A stretch of DNA of 39,865 nt from an uncultured Lachnospiraceae bacterium. GTDB lineage: Bacteria > Bacillota > Clostridia > Lachnospirales > Lachnospiraceae. The stretch's first letter is position 1; every line of letters begins with the position of its first letter. The stretch is from NCBI GenBank assembly GCA_910585905.1, contig CAJUID010000030.1, forward strand, positions 1-39,865, in the 5' to 3' direction. The notes under the pieces were generated by a model. The model did no database searches. It was not told the origin of the DNA and saw only the letters and a program-made list of their open reading frames with translations. This document shows positions 34,828-39,865 of this stretch, in pieces. The translations under genes and the position numbers were made by a program.

Positions 34828-37800
34828 CTATTTTGCGTACAAATGATATTTCTCAATTTGTTTATCGGCAAATTTTGAATTTCCTACATAGTTTTTTGCT
34901 TTTTTTACGATTTCTTCTACTGTATATAAAGGAATTTTATATAATGTATGGTCACCATCAAACACAATAACCTTTCCATCTTCCGTTGCCGCAACATAAT
35001 TAGGTATCATACCGACAATTTCACGTGTATTTTCCTTACTATATAAATATGCCATATTGGTACCGCTTGCTTTTCCGTCAGAAACTGTATCGCTGTTCTG
35101 GCACCATACAATAAAATAGGGGATATCATCGGTTGTCTGAACGCCGTACACTGAGTTGCTGATCTCTGACAAATCTAATACTTTATCCCATGTATCCATG
35201 TCATAGACTTCACTGTAGTCATTTAGAAAATATCGGTTGCCTCCAAAAAATGTTGTACAGGAGTAATTACCTGCTTCGCCCTTATACACTATTTTCTCTT
35301 TTTCCAGTGAATAGATAAACCAGCGTTTCTCATTTGCATTCCGGTAAAAGAGAAGTTTTCTCTCTTCATTAAACGTATAGATTCTGGCATCCTTTAACAC
35401 TTCCTCCCTGCCATTTCCTAACTGAACCAGAATGCTGTTATCATTCCCAAAAATCATGCTGTCCCCAATCCGAAGCCCCCTGTCATAAGAATCTGGAATG
35501 GTATAATTCTTTTTTAACTCACCAGTTGCCGCATCATACTCTTTTACCTCATTTTTTTCTGAAATAAACAGAGTTGACCAGTCATTACTATAGTAATAGT
35601 AAGTATCCTCATTAAACTCAAATGCTGTCTTAAAATCCTTTGCCCCAAAATGCTTGTTTTCACCAAATGCATTGTCATGTATGCTGATATAGTTTGGATT
35701 TTCGAGGTCTATACTTAAATTGTCAAAGGAGTCATACGAAAGATCGCGCAGGGATATACCAGCAATAGCCGATAAATCTCCCCCATCAAATATCTGTATC
35801 TTTTTATTAATACCATTTTGTAAGCCAAGCATAATCTTATTTCCGTCAGAAGCACATGTATACCATCTATCTGGACTTTTTTCAATTGTATCTGAGATGT
35901 CTTTTGATACGATTTCCTCGCTGTCATAGTTCTGTCTCTTGTACACACGTATATTCTGTCCCCAATAATCCCTCATGCATGCAAAATTTCTGTTAATTGC
36001 AAGCATGTAATATCCCTCGCTGTTACCGGACATAGAATTAATTAGTTCTCTTGTGTCCATATCAAAAAAATAACTCTGCCCATTGCTACAGGTAACTCCG
36101 CAAATATTGTCCTCCATCGTCATAGAAAGGATATTGCTTGGAAACTCATAACTCCATTTTTCCTTTCCTCCCTTTACCTTGCCAGACTCAATCTCCACCT
36201 CATGCAATTTCTTATTGTGGAAATAAAGGCAGGAGCGGTTATTTGTAGCACATACCTGCTGAATTTCCCACTCTGCATCATATAAGTAATTTTCTGACGA
36301 CTTCTTTATATTGTAAACAACAATGTGCCTGATATCTAACTGGAAATCCTGACGGATAAAACAAATCTCATTATTATTGATAAAAAAGAGGTTGTTGCAC
36401 TCTCCCCTCTGGTTAATAAAAGTATTCTTCCCAGTCTTTGTATCAAGAATCATAATCCCCATTGCCGTATCTGCTGTTACCACCAGCGCCGCTTTTGAAC
36501 TGTCTGGACTAATTCCTCCTAAAGTATACCTATTCTGCGTGCCAATCTCACATGCCAATGTTTCCTTGCCCGATCCATCATAAAAATGCAGATATCCATT
36601 GGTATAATTTGAGATGGCAATAACATCCTCATTTTCGCTGATTACTAGCTCATCCCCAATATATCCAGTAAATTTCCTCTCTCCAGTATAAATATCGACC
36701 GCCTTTAATCCATCTATCCCAAGATAAACAAGAGTTTTGCTATCTTTTAAAAGATACGCGCTCCTCGTCGTATTTGTATAATATGATTTATTCATTGCCG
36801 ATAAATTATATTCACCAATCAGGCTCTTATCATTTAAGTTATATACATACACCTTTCTCTGCAGCATATTCCCTGCAGTATACATGTATTTTTCAATCAT
36901 GATCACCTTTTCATCCGCACTGATCTGCGCTTTGGTATCGTATGCTTCTTCGTCCAGCGAAAAAACCTTGTCTGTCTGATAACCACTGCTATAATCATAA
37001 ATTCCAAGCGCCTGCGTCAATGACTGGATAACGCTCTGCACAAATGGCCTCTCAGGTTCTTTTAAGTTCTTCGGCAAGGCTTCAAGGGACAACAGTGCCG
37101 ATGTAATGCGGTCACCATCCTGATATGCCTCATTTGCATATTCTGACAAATAATAGGACTGTCCACGGAGCGTTTGCTGCATAGATTCATCCAGAGTATC
37201 ATATGCCTTATCCAGCTCTACATTTTTCATCATAACGACACCGGCAAATGTACTGATTCCCAAAAAAATAGCAGACGCTACTGATATAATCTGCCTTCTC
37301 TGCCGTTCACGCTGTCTCTGACGAAGGTCATCATAATCTACATCCAACATCTGAGCCAAAAATCGAAACTTCTCTGTTTTTACATTTTTAACAATCTCTT
37401 TATCCGATGCCCCTCTGACATCAACCGCCAATGGTTCAATATGTACCAGCTTCCCATCTACTTCTATCTCTGTCAGTATCTTTGGAAAGCTTTCGTTTGG
37501 TTCCCCCTCAATCAATACAACGATAACACGCTCTCTGCCCCGCAGCTCTATAAAATACTCTATCTCCTCCATGCACCAGACAGAATCCTGATACCGTCTG
37601 GTACAAAGTACGATCAGCCACTCCGACTCCCGGATTGCCTCCCTGATAATCTCTGAAAGATTGCTTGCCGCCCTTAATTCTTCTGCATCACGGAACAGCT
37701 TGCCAAGTGTTTTCATCCCCTTTTCCTTGGCAAGTTTTCTTGGAAGCCGGTACCTCTCTATCTCTTTATGAATCTGAATTGCAACCGCTTCATCTATTCC

Positions 37801-37839
37801 GCCGTGGCGGTAGCTAATAAATGCCGCATACTTAGACAT
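34828..37839 (-). CDS. TIR-domain, single-pass membrane protein with large propeller-like C-terminal region
   Basis: 1003 residues. Residues 4-165 form a bacterial TIR domain: AFISYRHGG at 6-14, ELRAASNLSEIIREAI at 54-69, LIVLCTRRY, and DSVWCMEEIEYF at 85-96, where Glu92 aligns with the catalytic glutamate of TIR NADases. A very basic stretch (RQRQRERQRRQ, 173-183) precedes one membrane helix at about 184-204, so the TIR end should be cytoplasmic and the rest outside. Residues 210-280 are helical (SALLSLEALPKN), a motif common ahead of WD40-like propellers. Residues 290-1003 look like beta-propeller repeats. AGGAGGAGTGGC precedes the ATG, 33 nt after the DHH gene. Function (NAD cleavage, signalling or scaffolding) is not shown by sequence. 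Confidence 0.85.
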   Translation of the reverse strand: MSKYAAFISYRHGGIDEAVAIQIHKEIERYRLPRKLAKEKGMKTLGKLFRDAEELRAASNLSEIIREAIRESEWLIVLCTRRYQDSVWCMEEIEYFIELRGRERVIVVLIEGEPNESFPKILTEIEVDGKLVHIEPLAVDVRGASDKEIVKNVKTEKFRFLAQMLDVDYDDLRQRQRERQRRQIISVASAIFLGISTFAGVVMMKNVELDKAYDTLDESMQQTLRGQSYYLSEYANEAYQDGDRITSALLSLEALPKNLKEPERPFVQSVIQSLTQALGIYDYSSGYQTDKVFSLDEEAYDTKAQISADEKVIMIEKYMYTAGNMLQRKVYVYNLNDKSLIGEYNLSAMNKSYYTNTTRSAYLLKDSKTLVYLGIDGLKAVDIYTGERKFTGYIGDELVISENEDVIAISNYTNGYLHFYDGSGKETLACEIGTQNRYTLGGISPDSSKAALVVTADTAMGIMILDTKTGKNTFINQRGECNNLFFINNNEICFIRQDFQLDIRHIVVYNIKKSSENYLYDAEWEIQQVCATNNRSCLYFHNKKLHEVEIESGKVKGGKEKWSYEFPSNILSMTMEDNICGVTCSNGQSYFFDMDTRELINSMSGNSEGYYMLAINRNFACMRDYWGQNIRVYKRQNYDSEEIVSKDISDTIEKSPDRWYTCASDGNKIMLGLQNGINKKIQIFDGGDLSAIAGISLRDLSYDSFDNLSIDLENPNYISIHDNAFGENKHFGAKDFKTAFEFNEDTYYYYSNDWSTLFISEKNEVKEYDAATGELKKNYTIPDSYDRGLRIGDSMIFGNDNSILVQLGNGREEVLKDARIYTFNEERKLLFYRNANEKRWFIYSLEKEKIVYKGEAGNYSCTTFFGGNRYFLNDYSEVYDMDTWDKVLDLSEISNSVYGVQTTDDIPYFIVWCQNSDTVSDGKASGTNMAYLYSKENTREIVGMIPNYVAATEDGKVIVFDGDHTLYKIPLYTVEEIVKKAKNYVGNSKFADKQIEKYHLYAK

Positions 37840-37872
37840 GCCACTCCTCCTTTTTATATCGCTGCTGTCCCG

Positions 37873-39435
37873 TTATATCTTCTCATATGTTTTTAAAAAG
37901 ATATCGCCGCGCACCACATAAATATCATGCAGGTCATCTTCCCTTGCAACAAGATAGTCTCCTACTACGCCGCGGTAGTATTTGTCTTCATCCCACGCCG
38001 TAAAAACTTTAACATTGTGATCCAGCCTTTTCGCAAAGATTTTTGTTGTTCCGGTCGCGACACAAGTCTTCATATAACGCATAAGCTGATAAACTTCGCC
38101 GTCAATATTGTTGCGGACATTTGGCGCATACTCCATGTTCATATTTGGATTTCCTGTCACCAATTCGTACGACCTCTCAAACTTTTCTTTGCGGATTGGA
38201 TAGACTTCTCCCTCAATTCCGACCATAAAATACAAATCCTTTTCTACGATAAGATCAACATCTCCCTCCAGAGTACGCACAAGAACCGGGGTTCCCTCCT
38301 TTAAAAATTCATTTGCCATGACAACACCCACAATAATACGCTTCTTTTGATACCTCTCCATACCGGTGAGGTCAATATTATAATCTTTTGCATATATAAT
38401 ATCAAACGCCTTATGGTATGCAATCATACGCTCATTTAATACATCCTCAATCGGCTGCTCCTTATAATTCTCCTGTAGCAGGTTCATAGCAATAAATCCA
38501 CCTGCCTTTGTGAGATGCCCTCCTCCATTTCCAATCCCTTTGCAGATAAATTCTGCCATCTCATTTGCTTTCATTTCTTTATCGCAGCTTCTAATTGATA
38601 TCTTATAGCCGCCGGAATTTGGATTAAACGCAATACAGCTATTGATTTCTTCTACTTGTATGACAAAATCGCTAATAATGCCTAAAATGTTCGGGTCGCA
38701 GGTTTGCACCGGGAGCAACGCAAATCTGTATTGCGCATTATACATTTTATGATTCAGTGCAACACTTGCTATATCTAACTCCTCCAGGGACAGATTTGTA
38801 TTCATCAATTGAAAAAGCAACTGCTCTTTTGTCTGCAAATAGTCACGCATATCCTTATCCAGCGGGTGATAGATCTCTTCAAACTGGTTCGTATCCATAT
38901 AGAGCCCATAATATAATGCTGTTGAGAGATTCAGATCATCATTAACATCATAACCTAACTTGCGAAGCTGTGCCCACACAGCAGTAGCACAGCTTCCAAG
39001 ATTACTTTTGATCCAATAATTTTCTTTCTGCATCATACCGCATTGATGATGGTCAATAATCGCAATCTCTGGAGCCTCAAAGTATGTTACATTGCCAGAA
39101 CCATACTGGCAATCCGTCAGAAAAAGCAAATCACATTCTGGGAGGCTTGTCACATACTCAAGCGGAATCTCTAATGCACGGATCATCAAAAGCAAATTTG
39201 GCTTTGTAATCTTGTTATGCCCACTATAAATAAACTGCACATCAATCCCTTTACTTCTATAAAATTTATATAAAGCAAATCCCGATGCCACCGCATCTGC
39301 ATCTGGATTATCATGGCACTGTATACATATCTTCTTATGGTTAATAAACTTTAACAAAAAAGGTTCATCCTTCTGTTCTCCGATCTCCTGGCTATCTTCT
39401 GATACTTCCATAACAATTCTATAATTATCTGCCAT
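37873..39435 (-). CDS. DHH-family phosphoesterase with C-terminal extension
   Basis: 520 residues. Residues 1-330 are a DHH-DHHA1 phosphoesterase of the NrnA/GdpP-core type: metal ligands in HDNPDAD (41-47), Asp108 in FLTDCQ, IIDHH at 126-130, Asp181 in MDTNQF, and GGGHLTKAGG at 304-313. Such enzymes cleave oligoribonucleotides, pAp or cyclic dinucleotides. No membrane, PAS or GGDEF parts are present. Residues about 350-520 are an unusual extension with GDYLVAREDD and DIFLKTYE near the end, resembling PGDYG-like small domains. GGAGGAGAA precedes the ATG. It heads a likely operon with the TIR gene under a near-consensus sigma-A promoter. Confidence 0.85.
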   Translation of the reverse strand: MADNYRIVMEVSEDSQEIGEQKDEPFLLKFINHKKICIQCHDNPDADAVASGFALYKFYRSKGIDVQFIYSGHNKITKPNLLLMIRALEIPLEYVTSLPECDLLFLTDCQYGSGNVTYFEAPEIAIIDHHQCGMMQKENYWIKSNLGSCATAVWAQLRKLGYDVNDDLNLSTALYYGLYMDTNQFEEIYHPLDKDMRDYLQTKEQLLFQLMNTNLSLEELDIASVALNHKMYNAQYRFALLPVQTCDPNILGIISDFVIQVEEINSCIAFNPNSGGYKISIRSCDKEMKANEMAEFICKGIGNGGGHLTKAGGFIAMNLLQENYKEQPIEDVLNERMIAYHKAFDIIYAKDYNIDLTGMERYQKKRIIVGVVMANEFLKEGTPVLVRTLEGDVDLIVEKDLYFMVGIEGEVYPIRKEKFERSYELVTGNPNMNMEYAPNVRNNIDGEVYQLMRYMKTCVATGTTKIFAKRLDHNVKVFTAWDEDKYYRGVVGDYLVAREDDLHDIYVVRGDIFLKTYEKI

Positions 39436-39495
39436 TTCTCCTCCATTCCGCTGGTTGAAAACTTAATGCTGCTTATATCTTATTTTTACCATTTA

Positions 39496-39524
39496 AGTAT
39501 ACTTTAGTACACCGTAAAATGCAA
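39496..39524 (-). promoter_or_regulatory. sigma-A promoter for the DHH-TIR operon
   Basis: Minus strand TTGCAT (39519-39524), exactly 17 nt, TATACT (39496-39501), with a leader of about 55 nt. The spacer contains TTTACGGTGTACTA, which resembles TTTACGATGTACTA at the end of the MITE-like element upstream of LRR gene B. Confidence 0.78.
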
Positions 39525-39659
39525 TCATCCAATCCCCTTATTTTTCCAAAGATAAATCGTAAGGTTAGTATTCATGGTATTCGTTTTCAAGTATACAAAA
39601 AAGACCTGTCAAACAGATTCACAATAAAGAATTCTATTTAACAAGCCCCTTCTAAAATA

Positions 39660-39733
<74 letters not shown>

Positions 39734-39768
39734 ATTTCGTTTGCTCTTACAAGCACCGAACAAAATAC

Positions 39769-39797
39769 ATTATAACCCAGCTTTTCCAAAATTTCAA
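39769..39797 (-). promoter_or_regulatory. sigma-A promoter for tRNA-Arg
   Basis: Minus strand TTGAAA (39792-39797), 17-nt spacer, perfect TATAAT (39769-39774), about 35 nt before the mature tRNA 5' end. Confidence 0.85.
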
Positions 39798-39828
39798 GTA
39801 CTTTTTTTACTTTTCTTCAATAAGTCTT

Positions 39829-39858
39829 TTGAAAAAAGCTAAAAAAATCTGTTATAAT
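39829..39858 (+). promoter_or_regulatory. sigma-A promoter reading out of the right edge
   Basis: TTGAAA (39829-39834), 18-nt A-rich spacer, TATAAT (39853-39858). The gene it serves lies beyond the window, divergent from the tRNA. Confidence 0.65.
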
Positions 39859-39865
39859 AAATGGG

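Overview
This window looks like chromosome of a motile, low-GC Lachnospiraceae (Roseburia/Agathobacter/Butyrivibrio-like). The evidence is a tight late-flagellar cluster with tandem FlgK paralogues and Maf-type flagellin modification, the murB-rapZ-whiA-HPr-dnaE-pfkA core order of clostridia, a second gyrase-like topoisomerase pair, and secreted BspA-type leucine-rich-repeat proteins. Strong AGGAGG ribosome sites precede most genes. The family call is an inference from gene content and order; no database search was possible.

Left third (about 0.25-15.2 kb, all minus strand): a late flagellar locus. In transcription order it reads flgM-flgN, two flgK paralogues, flgL, fliW-csrA, flaG-fliD-fliS-fliT, flagellin, a small unknown gene, and a Maf glycosyltransferase-like gene. 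Three good sigma-D (sigma-28) promoters lie upstream of flgM, flaG and flagellin. FlgM (anti-sigma), CsrA and FliW (translational control of flagellin), and the chaperones FlgN, FliS and FliT sit beside the hook-filament junction, cap and filament genes they serve. The flagellin mRNA has a leader of about 185 nt with a long hairpin and several GGA motifs, which fits CsrA/FliW control.

Middle (15.2-30 kb): housekeeping genes. A lysA-type decarboxylase (minus) and a parE/parC-like pair (plus) are divergently transcribed from well-formed sigma-A promoters. Then, on the minus strand, come murB-rapZ-whiA-HPr (Crh-like, with Glu at position 15), a strong terminator, dnaE, pfkA and a small acidic membrane protein. 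A structured palindromic element lies downstream of pfkA.

Right third (30-39.5 kb, minus strand): accessory surface and signalling region. A DHH-family phosphoesterase gene is followed 33 nt later by a 1003-residue protein with a cytoplasmic TIR domain, one membrane helix and a large, apparently extracellular, propeller-like region. Next come a 164-bp MITE-like palindromic element and two tandem secreted BspA-like LRR proteins whose C-terminal domains are near duplicates. The DHH-TIR unit, possibly with the neighbouring LRR proteins, is the best candidate for an undescribed sensing or defence system. The window ends with a tRNA-Arg(ACG) gene and its promoter, and a further promoter pointing out of the right edge.
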